Shown here: one piece after another, positions 35,655-45,831 of the stretch
Layout of the letters: the number at the start of each line of letters is the position of its first letter
How positions within the stretch are numbered: the first letter of the stretch is position 1
Origin: Sphingobacteriales bacterium
GTDB lineage: Bacteria > Bacteroidota > Bacteroidia > Chitinophagales > Chitinophagaceae
Assembly (NCBI GenBank): GCA_012270485.1
Contig: JAAXIF010000105.1
Span: forward strand, 57,088 to 121,087
Reading direction: 5' to 3'
DNA length: 64,000 nt
Made by a program: the position numbers and the translations under genes
The notes under the pieces: model-generated
Databases searched by the model: none
What the model was told of the DNA's origin: nothing
Seen by the model: only the letters and a program-made list of their open reading frames with translations

Positions 35655-36087
35655 AAGACACGAAGGTGAAGTTTTAGAAATTTACGAAGACTCACTAGGA
35701 TATTTAACGTTTGGTGTTGGACACTTAGTTAAAGAAGACGACCCCGAATACGGACAACCAGTCGGAACACCAGTTTCACAAGAGAGAGTAGACGAAGTTT
35801 ACGAACATGATTTTGAGAAACACTTAAAAGAAACTATACACTTGTATACAACAAAAGGTGGTTCAGAAGCTGGATTCCAAACACTACCCGAAAACATTCA
35901 ACACGTATTAGTCAATATGACTTTCAATTTAGGTATCACTAGATTTGGTAAGTTTAATAATATGTGGAAAGCAGTTATCCAAGAAGATTGGTTAAAAATG
36001 GGTGAGGAAATGGAAGACTCACGTTGGTTTGGACAAGTAGGAAGAAGGTCAGTAGAACTACAAGAAATGGTGTGGAAACATGCCTAA
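35623..36087 (+). CDS. T4-type lysozyme (GH24 endolysin)
   Basis: RHEGEVLEIYEDSLGYLTFGVGHL (E/D/T catalytic arrangement), NMTFNLG. Confidence 0.93.
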   Translation: MNKELLKEQIKRHEGEVLEIYEDSLGYLTFGVGHLVKEDDPEYGQPVGTPVSQERVDEVYEHDFEKHLKETIHLYTTKGGSEAGFQTLPENIQHVLVNMTFNLGITRFGKFNNMWKAVIQEDWLKMGEEMEDSRWFGQVGRRSVELQEMVWKHA

Positions 36088-36361
36088 AGTTCAGTGTATC
36101 AGACTCGATACAGGAGAAGTGATAATCGGGTTTGTAGATAAAACACTATGGGGTGATTACAAAATCCAAGAGGCACAACTTTGTATTACAGACGTGCAAG
36201 ACGGAAAGTTTGAAGTAAAACTTGCACCATGGATTCCATATGCAAAAGAATATAACTTTGTTATTAACAAAGATTTAGTGCAAACAGTTTTTGAACCAAG
36301 ACCACAATTAGAAACAAATTTTAAGGTTGCAACTGGTAATAATAACCAAAGAGGTAAATAA
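36080..36361 (+). CDS. Sm/LSm-like small protein (putative)
   Basis: CIRLDTGEVIIGFVDKTLWGDYKIQEAQLCITD; similar layout to 9836-10321. Confidence 0.45.
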   Translation: MPKVQCIRLDTGEVIIGFVDKTLWGDYKIQEAQLCITDVQDGKFEVKLAPWIPYAKEYNFVINKDLVQTVFEPRPQLETNFKVATGNNNQRGK

Positions 36362-36600
36362 TGAAAGATATGACTAATGATATTTTGAAAGGTGTTGTTG
36401 CACACGCTGACGGAAAGATTGCAAAACACAAAACTAACATTTTAGTTCAATGTAAAAATTCAGTAGGAGTCGCAGAACATGGTGACCACATTGAAACAAT
36501 CGAAAAAGAACTAGAACAAATTGCACATTACGAAGATTTAAAAGACGTAGTAAGAAAACATTTCTCAGAATATACCGACAAAATCACATTGACAGAATAA
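36361..36600 (+). CDS. Hypothetical protein
   Basis: 79 aa ORF, stop/start overlap. Confidence 0.55.
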   Translation: MKDMTNDILKGVVAHADGKIAKHKTNILVQCKNSVGVAEHGDHIETIEKELEQIAHYEDLKDVVRKHFSEYTDKITLTE

Positions 36601-36618
36601 CCCCGATTGTAGTATAAT
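36589..36618 (+). promoter_or_regulatory. Promoter TTGACA-18-TATAAT for gene 43
   Basis: Consensus boxes 7 nt before ATG 36625. Confidence 0.75.
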
Positions 36619-36624
36619 AACTAC

Positions 36625-39141
36625 ATGGATTTCTATACAAATGTTTGTAGGACTAGGGACAAGATTCTAGTCAAGGGTTATAAGAACGGGAAACAACAAA
36701 AACTTTCTGTTGCATATAGACCCAATCATTTTATTCCTTCAAAGAAAGGAGAAACCCCATTCAAGAGTTTAGACGGAAGGTCACTGGAAGCAGTGAACCT
36801 CAACTCTATGGGTGGTGCAAGAAAGTTCAGAGAGAGATACAGTGGTGTCGAAGGATTCGAAATCCATGGATACGACAGATATATCTACACTTACATTGCA
36901 GATAAATTTCAAGGTGATATCAAGTGGGACTTGAAACACATAAAGATTGCAACACTTGATATTGAGTGTGAGTGTGAAGACGGATTCCCCGAACCAATCT
37001 ATGCAAATGAAAAGGTCAATGCAGTATCAATCAAACCTATTGGTGAAGATACACAAGTGTTTGGTATCGGCCCTTGGGAACACAACAGAACAGACGTAGT
37101 TTATCACAACTGCAAAAACGAATCAGAACTCTTACTCAAGTTTATAAAATACTGGAGAACAGAAAACTTTGATATCATTACTGGTTGGAATGTAAACAGT
37201 TTCGATATCACATATCTTTGTAATCGTATCGACAGAATACTTGGTGAAGGAGAACACAAGAAACTTTCACCATGGAATCAATGTGACGTAAGAGAATTCC
37301 ACTCAGGTTTTGGTCAGAAACAAATGATATTCAATCTTTATGGTATCAATGTTCTTGACTATCTTGAACTCTATCGTAAACACACTTTTGTAAATCAAGA
37401 ATCATACAAACTAGAAAACATTGCACAAGTAGAACTTGGTAAAGGTAAGATTGATTACTCAGAGTATGGTAATCTACATACACTATACAAACAAGACTAT
37501 GGAAAGTTCTTAGACTATAATGTCAAAGACGTTGTCCTTGTTGAAGAACTAGAAGAGAAACTAGGACTGATTGAATTGACTTGTGCAATGTCATACAATG
37601 CAAAGTGTAATTACAATGACACTTTCGGAATGGTGAAGTATTGGGAAACCATAATCTACAATCACCTCAAAGAACAAAACATTCAGACACCACCACAAAG
37701 ACTGAAGACTGGTAATGATAAGACACACCAAATCGTTGGTGCATATGTCAAAGACCCAATCGTTGGAGGTCACAACTGGGTAGTGTCATTCGACTTGAAC
37801 TCACTGTATCCTCATATTATTATGCAATACAATATCTCACCTGAGAAAATGGTAAAAGGAAACAGACAAGATATCAACGTAGAAAGAATGTTAACCAAAC
37901 AAGCAGACTTATCTTATGTTTATCAATGTGGAAATACAGTCACACCAAATGGTGTAATGTATACAAAAGACAAACAAGGATTCCTTCCCGAACTTATGGA
38001 GAAACTCTATGACGAGAGGAAAGCTTGGAAGAAGAAAATGATTGCATATCAGATTGAACGTGAAGATTGTAAAGAACTAAAACGTAAAAGAGAACTTGAT
38101 ACACTTATCAAACGTGCATACAACAATCAACAGGTTCGTAAGATTGCACTTAACTCAGCATATGGTGCTCTTGCAAATCAATACTTTGCATTCTTTTCTA
38201 TTGACCTTGCAGAGTCAATCACTACTAGTGGTCAGTTGATTATCAAGTGGTCAGAGAAAACTATTAATGAATTCCTAAACAAAACACTTGGGACAGAGAA
38301 CGAAGACTATGTGATTGCAATGGATACTGATTCAGTCTATATCACTATGGACAAATTGGTTAAACAAGTTTTACCCGAAGAAACAGACAAGACTAAGATT
38401 GTGGATTTCCTAAACAAATCTGAAGGAATGATTGAACAGGTTCTTGCAAAAGGATTCAAAGAACTTGCAGAATACACCAATGCATTCCAACAGAAAATGC
38501 AAATGGGACGTGAGGTGATTGCAGACAGAGGTATATGGACTGCAAAGAAAAGATATATTCTAAATGTTCACGACAACGAAGGTGTCAGACTTGCAGAACC
38601 TAAACTCAAAATGATGGGAATTGAAACTGCAAAATCTTCTACACCTCAATGGGTCAGAACAAAACTAACAGAAGCCTTAAAGGTGGTTATGAATGGAACT
38701 GAACAAGAATTGTGGGAGTTCGTAGAGAATGCACGTAAAGAATTCAGAAACCTTCCACCCGAAGAGGTTGCATTTCCAAGAGGTGTAAAGAATCTTGCAC
38801 AATACTCTTGTCCAACAAACATTTATTCTAAAGGAACACCAATTCATGTTCGAGGTTCTCTACTACACAACCATTTATTGAAATCCAAGAACCTCGACAT
38901 GAGATATGAAATGATTAAGAACTCAGATAAGATTCGTTTTTCATATCTCACAACACCAAACCCAATCAATGAGAATGTAATATCATTTATCAGTTCACTT
39001 CCTAGAGAACTAGATTTACATAGATTCATTGATTATGATATGCAATTCGATAAAGCATTTACAGAACCATTGAAGAATATCGTAAACTTAATTAACTGGA
39101 ATGTAGAACCAGTTGCAAGTTTAGATTCATTTTTTGGATAA
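36625..39141 (+). CDS. 43: DNA polymerase gp43 (family B)
   Basis: TLDIECECEDGFPEP, SFDLNSLYPHIIMQYN, LNSAYGALANQYFAF, AMDTDSVY. Confidence 0.97.
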   Translation: MDFYTNVCRTRDKILVKGYKNGKQQKLSVAYRPNHFIPSKKGETPFKSLDGRSLEAVNLNSMGGARKFRERYSGVEGFEIHGYDRYIYTYIADKFQGDIKWDLKHIKIATLDIECECEDGFPEPIYANEKVNAVSIKPIGEDTQVFGIGPWEHNRTDVVYHNCKNESELLLKFIKYWRTENFDIITGWNVNSFDITYLCNRIDRILGEGEHKKLSPWNQCDVREFHSGFGQKQMIFNLYGINVLDYLELYRKHTFVNQESYKLENIAQVELGKGKIDYSEYGNLHTLYKQDYGKFLDYNVKDVVLVEELEEKLGLIELTCAMSYNAKCNYNDTFGMVKYWETIIYNHLKEQNIQTPPQRLKTGNDKTHQIVGAYVKDPIVGGHNWVVSFDLNSLYPHIIMQYNISPEKMVKGNRQDINVERMLTKQADLSYVYQCGNTVTPNGVMYTKDKQGFLPELMEKLYDERKAWKKKMIAYQIEREDCKELKRKRELDTLIKRAYNNQQVRKIALNSAYGALANQYFAFFSIDLAESITTSGQLIIKWSEKTINEFLNKTLGTENEDYVIAMDTDSVYITMDKLVKQVLPEETDKTKIVDFLNKSEGMIEQVLAKGFKELAEYTNAFQQKMQMGREVIADRGIWTAKKRYILNVHDNEGVRLAEPKLKMMGIETAKSSTPQWVRTKLTEALKVVMNGTEQELWEFVENARKEFRNLPPEEVAFPRGVKNLAQYSCPTNIYSKGTPIHVRGSLLHNHLLKSKNLDMRYEMIKNSDKIRFSYLTTPNPINENVISFISSLPRELDLHRFIDYDMQFDKAFTEPLKNIVNLINWNVEPVASLDSFFG

Positions 39142-39150
39142 ATAACTATA

Positions 39151-39573
39151 ATGGCATATAGTAAAGAAGTAGTAGAACGATTTGAGTCAGTTCTAAATAA
39201 CCCCGAAAAACATGCTGTTGGAAGATTCGACCCCAACGACCCTATGGTTGCAACAGGAATGGAAGGAGCTCCAGCATGTGGTGACGTTATGAAACTTCAA
39301 TTGAAGTTAGACCTAGACGAAAGAATCATTGACGTAAAATTCAAAACCTATGGGTGTGGAAGTGCAATTGCAAGTTCCACTACTTTTGTAGAAATGTTAA
39401 AAGGTAAAACTATAGAAGAAGCAAAACTTATCAAAGATAAAGACATTGCAGATATCTTAGATTTACCACCAATTAAATTGCATTGTTCTGTTCTTGCAGA
39501 AGGTTCGATTAGAAGAGCTATCGAAGACTGGGAACAGAAATCTGCACATAGGAAACACAATCAAAATGTATGA
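39151..39573 (+). CDS. iscU: IscU/NifU-N-like Fe-S cluster scaffold
   Basis: GAPACGDVMKLQL, KTYGCGSAIASSTTFVEMLKGKTIEEA, PIKLHCSVLAEGSIRRAIEDW: three conserved Cys. Confidence 0.93.
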   Translation: MAYSKEVVERFESVLNNPEKHAVGRFDPNDPMVATGMEGAPACGDVMKLQLKLDLDERIIDVKFKTYGCGSAIASSTTFVEMLKGKTIEEAKLIKDKDIADILDLPPIKLHCSVLAEGSIRRAIEDWEQKSAHRKHNQNV

Positions 39574-40006
39574 GTATAAAGTATCAGTAGTAAAAGTGGT
39601 CGATGGTGACACTGTAGACGTAGATATCGATTTAGGATTCGGTATGGTTTATAAAAAACAACGTGTTAGAATGTTAGGAATCGACACGCCAGAATCTAGA
39701 ACTAGAGATTTAACCGAAAAGAAATTTGGTAAAGCAAGTAAAAAACATCTCAAAAAACTATTAGAGGAGTGTGAAAGTGTATCCCTTGTATCACATGATA
39801 AAGGAAAATTTGGTAGAATATTGGGTGAATTATATGCTCACCATATCGAAGGACACCCAGTCTTCGGACACAAAGTTAACATAAATGAACAAATGATTTT
39901 AGATTACCATGCAGTAAAATACACTGGTGGTAATAAAGAAGAAATCGAAGAAGGTCATTTAAAAAACAGAGAAAAATTAATCCAATTAGGTGAGGTAGTA
40001 TTATGA
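39566..40006 (+). CDS. Staphylococcal/thermonuclease-like nuclease
   Basis: VVDGDTVDVDIDLGFG, RMLGIDTPESR, DKGKFGRILGELY. Confidence 0.9.
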   Translation: MYEYKVSVVKVVDGDTVDVDIDLGFGMVYKKQRVRMLGIDTPESRTRDLTEKKFGKASKKHLKKLLEECESVSLVSHDKGKFGRILGELYAHHIEGHPVFGHKVNINEQMILDYHAVKYTGGNKEEIEEGHLKNREKLIQLGEVVL

Positions 40007-40173
40007 TTATAACACCTATGGATTGTTTCTATATCTTAATGATTGGTGTAATCTTTGCATTTATCATACACTTAGAAGTCAAAGTATCTTCCTTAGTTTC
40101 TATGATGGAAGAACATGTCAGAATAGACGACAGACTTTGTGATATTTCTAAAAAATTAGACGAAACCCACTAG
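40003..40173 (+). CDS. Tiny membrane protein (56 aa)
   Basis: MIITPMDCFYILMIGVIFAFIIHLEVKVSSLVSMMEEHVRIDDRLCDISKKLDETH*; ATGA coupling. Confidence 0.5.
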   Translation: MIITPMDCFYILMIGVIFAFIIHLEVKVSSLVSMMEEHVRIDDRLCDISKKLDETH

Positions 40174-40225
40174 ACAAAATCTAACATAGATACTATAATG
40201 TATATAAACATTATGGAGAAGTGTT

Positions 40226-41278
40226 ATGTCATTTATTAAAGACTTAGTGAAATCCTCGGGAAACGAGTATGCAAATATCGTTTCTGAAGGGGTTGCAGCT
40301 GGAGACGTAGATACCTTTGTTGATACAGGTTCTTATGTCTTCAATGCATTACTCAGTGGTTCACTTTATGGTGGACTTCCTAAAAACAAAATTACTGCAA
40401 TCGCAGGTGAATCAGCAACTGGTAAAACATTCTTTGCATTAGGAATGGTCAAACAGTTTCTAGAAGATAATCCTGAGTCTGCAGTTATCTACTTCGAATC
40501 CGAATCAGCAATCAGTAAACAAATGATTGAAGAGAGAGGAATCGATTCAAACAGAATGGTTATCGTGCCTGTGGTCACTGTTCAAGAATTCAGACAACAG
40601 GCAATATCTATACTTGATAAGTATCTCGAAACTCCAAAAGATAAAAGACCACCTATGATGATGTGTCTTGATTCACTTGGAATGTTATCGACTACTAAAG
40701 AAATCGAGGATACTGCAGCGGGTAAAGAAACTCGTGACATGACTCGTGCTCAAGTTGTTAAAGGTGCATTCAGAGTTCTAACACTTAAGTTAGGACGTGC
40801 TGGTGTTCCTATGATTGTGACTAATCACACTTATGACGTGATTGGTTCAATGTTCCCACAAAAAGAAATGGGTGGTGGAAGTGGTCTTAAATATGCAGCC
40901 TCTTCAATTATCTATCTTTCTAAGAAGAAAGAAAAAGAAGGAACAGAAGTCATTGGAAATATCATTCATTGTAAGAATGCAAAATCAAGACTTACAGTTG
41001 AGAACAGAATCGTAGACGTAAGATTGTCATACGATAGTGGTCTTGATAGATACTATGGTCTTCTAGACCTTGCACTTGCAAGTGGTATCTTCAAGAAGTC
41101 TTCAACAAGAATTGAATTACCAAATGGTAAAACAGAGTTTGGTAAAACTATTAACAACAACCCCGAGAAATACTTTACTGATGAAGTAATGGAAAGACTC
41201 GAAAAGGTCGTAGAAGGATACTTTAAATATGGAAACGAGAATAGAACAGACAATACTGAAGAATCTGATTCAGAGTGA
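40226..41278 (+). CDS. uvsX: UvsX RecA-like recombinase
   Basis: [16 protein letters not shown] Walker [24 protein letters not shown]. Confidence 0.95.
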   Translation: MSFIKDLVKSSGNEYANIVSEGVAAGDVDTFVDTGSYVFNALLSGSLYGGLPKNKITAIAGESATGKTFFALGMVKQFLEDNPESAVIYFESESAISKQMIEERGIDSNRMVIVPVVTVQEFRQQAISILDKYLETPKDKRPPMMMCLDSLGMLSTTKEIEDTAAGKETRDMTRAQVVKGAFRVLTLKLGRAGVPMIVTNHTYDVIGSMFPQKEMGGGSGLKYAASSIIYLSKKKEKEGTEVIGNIIHCKNAKSRLTVENRIVDVRLSYDSGLDRYYGLLDLALASGIFKKSSTRIELPNGKTEFGKTINNNPEKYFTDEVMERLEKVVEGYFKYGNENRTDNTEESDSE

Positions 41279-42617
41279 AGAGTTTACACGGAAGTGTGTC
41301 CCTTTCATTAAATCAGAGTATTTTGCCGATACTGAAGAAAGAACTGTATTCAATGAGATATATGATTACTTTCAGAAGTATACTAAACCACCAACAGTAG
41401 AAGCACTTCTCATAAACCTTGATAACAATACCTCATTGAATGAGAATATTGCAAAAGGTTCAAAAACTATTGTTGAGAAAATTGGTAATGAGAAAGACCA
41501 AACCCCTAGTGATTGGTTAATAGACGAAACAGAGAAATGGTGCAAAGATAGAGCAATCTATATTGCAGTCATGGACTCTATCGAAGTTATAGATAAAAAA
41601 TCACAAAGGTCTACTGGTGAAATACCTGAGTTATTGAAGGACGCACTTTCCGTGTCCTTTGACACTCATATTGGACATGATGTGTTAGAGGATACAGACG
41701 AAAGATTTGAGTTCTATCATACGGAAGAAGAGAAGATTCCTTTTGATTTAGAATACTTCAACAAAATTACAAAAGGTGGTCTACCTAATAAAACACTTAA
41801 CATTGTTCTTGCTGGAACAGGTGTTGGTAAATCATTGTTTATGTGTCACCAAGCAAGTTCTTGTTTAATGATGGGTAAGAATGTTCTCTATATTACACTA
41901 GAAATGTCAGAGGAAAGGATTGCAGAAAGAATTGACTCTAACACTATGAACATTCCTATGAAAGAACTTCCCGACTTATCTAAGAAAATGTATGATAAGA
42001 AGGTTGAGAAACTCAAAAACAAAACAAAAGGTAAATTGATTGTCAAAGAATATCCAACTGCAGCTGCTCATGTTGGACACTTCAGACACTTATTACAAGA
42101 ATTGGATATCAAAAAAGACTTTCAACCCGATATAATTTTCATAGATTATCTAAACATATGTGCTTCCCATAGAATCAGGCCAGGCAGTGGTGCAAACTCA
42201 TACACATTGGTGAAGAGTATTGCAGAAGAACTCAGAGGTCTTGCAGTCGAATATGACGTTCCATTGGTAAGTGCAACACAAACAACCCGAAGTGGTTATG
42301 GTTCCACGGATATTGGACTCGAAGACACTTCGGAATCTTTTGGACTGCCTGCAACTGCAGACTTAATGTTTGCATTGATTACTAGTGACGAACTAGAAGA
42401 ACTAGACCAACTCGTAGTCAAACAGTTAAAGAATCGATACAATGACCCTACAATCTTCAAAAGATTTGTGATTGGTATTGATAGAAGTCGTATGAAACTC
42501 TATGATTGTGAACAAGAAGCACAAGAAGAGTTATTCGATAGTGACGATTATGATGATGATACACCAGTGTTTGATAGAAACAGAGGTGCAGAAAAATTCA
42601 ATGATTTTAAAGTTTAA
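41229..42617 (+). CDS. 41: Replicative helicase gp41 (DnaB-like)
   Basis: [54 protein letters not shown]. Confidence 0.95.
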   Translation: METRIEQTILKNLIQSEEFTRKCVPFIKSEYFADTEERTVFNEIYDYFQKYTKPPTVEALLINLDNNTSLNENIAKGSKTIVEKIGNEKDQTPSDWLIDETEKWCKDRAIYIAVMDSIEVIDKKSQRSTGEIPELLKDALSVSFDTHIGHDVLEDTDERFEFYHTEEEKIPFDLEYFNKITKGGLPNKTLNIVLAGTGVGKSLFMCHQASSCLMMGKNVLYITLEMSEERIAERIDSNTMNIPMKELPDLSKKMYDKKVEKLKNKTKGKLIVKEYPTAAAHVGHFRHLLQELDIKKDFQPDIIFIDYLNICASHRIRPGSGANSYTLVKSIAEELRGLAVEYDVPLVSATQTTRSGYGSTDIGLEDTSESFGLPATADLMFALITSDELEELDQLVVKQLKNRYNDPTIFKRFVIGIDRSRMKLYDCEQEAQEELFDSDDYDDDTPVFDRNRGAEKFNDFKV

Positions 42618-42625
42618 AAACCCAC

Positions 42626-42654
42626 TTTACAGGACACATAAATAATGGTATACT
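42626..42654 (+). promoter_or_regulatory. Promoter AAAAACCCAC-TTTACA-17-TATACT
   Basis: -35 42626-42631, -10 42649-42654. Confidence 0.6.
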
Positions 42655-42667
42655 GGTAAGTTAGATT

Positions 42668-42844
42668 ATGAAAAAGACCCTTAAAAGTCAAGACGTGATA
42701 TCCTCTATCTCAGAGAAGATAGAATTAAAGAAGGCCTTAAGACAGGCACGTTCAGATAAAGACAAGAAAGAAATCGATAAAATATCTAAAAAAATTAATA
42801 AAATAGAAACAAAATTGTCTTCCTCACCCCTTTCAAAATCCTAA
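42668..42844 (+). CDS. Small basic hypothetical protein (58 aa)
   Basis: MKKTLKSQDVISSISEKIELKKALRQARSDKDKKEIDKISKKINKIETKLSSSPLSKS*. Confidence 0.5.
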   Translation: MKKTLKSQDVISSISEKIELKKALRQARSDKDKKEIDKISKKINKIETKLSSSPLSKS

Positions 42845-42871
42845 ATAATAGTATAAAATCACGGAGATACT

Positions 42872-43288
42872 ATGTCTAGAGCAGACTCAAAAACACAACT
42901 TCAAACTTTACTTGCAAATGCGCAAAAAGAAATTGATTGGGAATCCAATGTGAATGGTGATTACAACATGTGCAACACCACAGCTCCTTATTCTACAAGG
43001 GTTGATTACACTGGTATAGACGGATATAAAGGTTGGTTAATACAGTGGCAGTCCGATAACTCAGGTGTTAGTTATGACGCAGATTATAGTTTTACTGATA
43101 CACGTTGGAGAGATAAGTCAAACGAAGAGAAAGACCAGTGGTTTGCACATGCTCATAAAGAACGTGTGACAGACGCTGTTGTTCCTAACATTGACGGATT
43201 AAACACTCATAAAGCAACATTACAATCAGACCTTGACGATTTAATCGCAGGTGAAGACGCTGGTGATGTTGACCGAGTTTCAGGTTAA
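42872..43288 (+). CDS. Hypothetical protein
   Basis: 138 aa; RBS ggag. Confidence 0.6.
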   Translation: MSRADSKTQLQTLLANAQKEIDWESNVNGDYNMCNTTAPYSTRVDYTGIDGYKGWLIQWQSDNSGVSYDADYSFTDTRWRDKSNEEKDQWFAHAHKERVTDAVVPNIDGLNTHKATLQSDLDDLIAGEDAGDVDRVSG

Positions 43289-43340
43289 AAATTCCCATAA
43301 ATAGTAGTATTACCACCAAGATTGTGGTATAATTACTATT

Positions 43341-44543
43341 ATGGGTGCAAAAAATCTACATTTAGAACACTTAGAAGACGAGATAATCAATCAAGGTATT
43401 GACGGAGGTCGTGGGGCTATAAACTTCTTACAGGGTCTTAGGGACATGTTGAAGGGTAATTCCAATTCAGGTGTTAATATGACTGTAAAGTGGGACGGAG
43501 CTCCTGCTATCTTTTGTGGATTACACCCCGAAACCAATCAATTCTTTGTTGCAAAGAAATCACTCTTTAACAAAGAACCCAAATTTTACACTTCAGAATC
43601 AGAAATCAAAAATGCAAGTGAGTTATCAGGAACACTTCAGGAAAAGTTCTTGACTTCATTCCAGTGTTTGTCTAAACTATCTTGGAATACAATACTTCAA
43701 GGTGATTTAATGTATACCAACGATAAGAAAATGCAGAAGATTGACGGGAAATCCTTTGTCACATTTCAACCTAACACAATCATGTATGCAGTTAATACAG
43801 AATCAGACTTAGGTAAAAAGATTGCAAAATCTAAAATGGGAATAGTGTTTCACACTACTTACACTGGTGGAACTATAGAAGACTTATCTGCAAGTTTCGG
43901 TGCTAACATATCCAAACTAGGAAACAGTTCAGACGTATGGATTGACGATGCAACTTATAAAGATGTCAGTGGTAAAGGTTCAATGACTGCAAAAGAAACA
44001 CTTGCACTTACACAAGAGTTATCTAAAACAGGTAAAGCTTTCCATGGAATCAAAAGAAAAGACTTAACTAAGTTCATGGAAATACAAGGTGAAATACTTA
44101 GAAAAGGTTCAGGTGCAAGTTATAAAACATATTGTAATACACTTATTAGAGGTGGTTCATACAAACCAACTTACGAAGGATATATGAAACACTTCGAAGG
44201 ATATTGGGAAGAGAAAGTAGTTGGTAAAGTAAAACAAGAAAAAACAAAAGCAATCAAAAGAGAAATCGGTGAACAACTTTATAACGAACTTAGAAGTTTA
44301 AAGAAAATGATTCAGAATCTTACTTCATTTATGGGACACTTGGTCGTTGCAAAACAACTTATCATAAATGCACTAAATAGAGTAAAGAGTATCGGAACTT
44401 TCAAAAAGACTGCAAATGGTTTTGAAGTGGTCAATCCCGAAGGATACGTTGCAATCGATAAAACAGGAAGTGCAGTCAAACTCGTAGATAGAATGGAGTT
44501 TGCATATAATAACTTTACTGCACAAAAGAATTGGGATAAGTAA
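43341..44543 (+). CDS. Ligase/nucleotidyltransferase-fold-like protein (KxDG; DUF6267-like)
   Basis: MTVKWDGAPAIFCG (motif I-like KxDG), LQGDLMYT, NPEGYVAIDKTGSAVKLVDR (motif IV/V-like). Confidence 0.65.
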   Translation: MGAKNLHLEHLEDEIINQGIDGGRGAINFLQGLRDMLKGNSNSGVNMTVKWDGAPAIFCGLHPETNQFFVAKKSLFNKEPKFYTSESEIKNASELSGTLQEKFLTSFQCLSKLSWNTILQGDLMYTNDKKMQKIDGKSFVTFQPNTIMYAVNTESDLGKKIAKSKMGIVFHTTYTGGTIEDLSASFGANISKLGNSSDVWIDDATYKDVSGKGSMTAKETLALTQELSKTGKAFHGIKRKDLTKFMEIQGEILRKGSGASYKTYCNTLIRGGSYKPTYEGYMKHFEGYWEEKVVGKVKQEKTKAIKREIGEQLYNELRSLKKMIQNLTSFMGHLVVAKQLIINALNRVKSIGTFKKTANGFEVVNPEGYVAIDKTGSAVKLVDRMEFAYNNFTAQKNWDK

Positions 44544-45823
44544 TGAAAACGTTTAACGGATTTTTAGTAGAGGCAAAAGAGAAAGGTGCAGTATTTACCT
44601 TTGGTCGTTTCAATCCACCTACTACAGGTCATGCAAAGTTAGTAGATAAACTTAAAAAAGAATCAAGAGGTGATGACGTTCTGTTATTCACTTCACACTC
44701 CAACGACAAACAAAAGAATCCACTCAATCATAGAGATAAAATTAAATACCTTAGAAACTTCTTTGGAAAGATTGTTGCAGACGTAAACGCAAGAACAGTA
44801 TTCGAGATTGCAACAGAATTACATAAAAAGAAATACACTAGAATCAAAATGGTTGTTGGGTCAGATAGAGTGAGAGAGTTTGATACACTTTTAAACAAAT
44901 ATAATGGTGTAAAAGCAAGACACGGATTCTATAAGTTTGACGAAATCAATATAGTATCAGCTGGTGAACGTGACCCTGATGCAGATGATGTCAGTGGAAT
45001 GTCTGCAAGTAAACTCAGAGGATATGCAGAAGCAGGTGACTTTGATAATTTCAAACAAGGTGTTCCTACAAAGAATAAAGGATTAGTTCAGAAACTTTAT
45101 AACGATATCCGTAAAGGAATGGGTATTGCAGAATCAACACTACCACACTACATGGTCGAAGATTTGATAGACGAAGGTGTTTACGACCCAGGCACCTTTA
45201 AAGCAGTTTTCCTAATGGGTGGGCCAGGTTCAGGTAAATCAACAGTTGTGAAAAAACTAGGATTGACTGCACTTGGTTTAAAAATGGTTAACACTGATAA
45301 AGCATTCGAAACAGGATTAAAGAAAGCAGGATTAGGATTAGATTTAAGAAACATGCCTGCAGATTTACGTGACCCAATTAGAAAACGTGCGAAAGATATC
45401 ACCAAAAAGAATATGGATTCATATATCAACAACAGACTTGGAATGATATTTGACACTACAAGTGCTGATTCAAACAAGATTAAGAACTACAAAAAAATGT
45501 TAGATAAAATCGGATACGAATACAAAATGATATTCGTTAGTGCAAGTCTTGAAAATGCACAAAAGAGAAATGAAATGCGTGCAAGAAAATTACCACCTGA
45601 AATAGTTAAAAAGGATTGGGAAGCTTCTAGAAAGAATGCAGATTTATTTAAATCTATGTTTAAAAAAGATTTTGTTGAAGTGACAAATGACGATGATATT
45701 GGAACACTAGAGAAGAAAGCAAACAAACTCTATGCAAAATTATTGGGTTGGTCTTCTTCATTCCCTAAAAACAAACTTGCACTTGCATGGAAACAAGCAG
45801 AGTTAGACGCAAAAAGGTCATAA
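44543..45823 (+). CDS. Nucleotidylyltransferase-P-loop kinase fusion with capsid-targeting-like N-terminus
   Basis: MKTFNGFLVEAKEKG; GRFNPPTTGH (TxGH), GMSASKLR; FLMGGPGSGKSTVVKKLG Walker A. Confidence 0.85.
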   Translation: MKTFNGFLVEAKEKGAVFTFGRFNPPTTGHAKLVDKLKKESRGDDVLLFTSHSNDKQKNPLNHRDKIKYLRNFFGKIVADVNARTVFEIATELHKKKYTRIKMVVGSDRVREFDTLLNKYNGVKARHGFYKFDEINIVSAGERDPDADDVSGMSASKLRGYAEAGDFDNFKQGVPTKNKGLVQKLYNDIRKGMGIAESTLPHYMVEDLIDEGVYDPGTFKAVFLMGGPGSGKSTVVKKLGLTALGLKMVNTDKAFETGLKKAGLGLDLRNMPADLRDPIRKRAKDITKKNMDSYINNRLGMIFDTTSADSNKIKNYKKMLDKIGYEYKMIFVSASLENAQKRNEMRARKLPPEIVKKDWEASRKNADLFKSMFKKDFVEVTNDDDIGTLEKKANKLYAKLLGWSSSFPKNKLALAWKQAELDAKRS

Positions 45824-45826
45824 ATA
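45819..45826 (+). promoter_or_regulatory. Late promoter-like CATAAATA, 5 nt before ATG 45832
   Basis: Same spacing as 705, 14725 and 53959. Confidence 0.6.
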
Positions 45827-45831
45827 GTATT

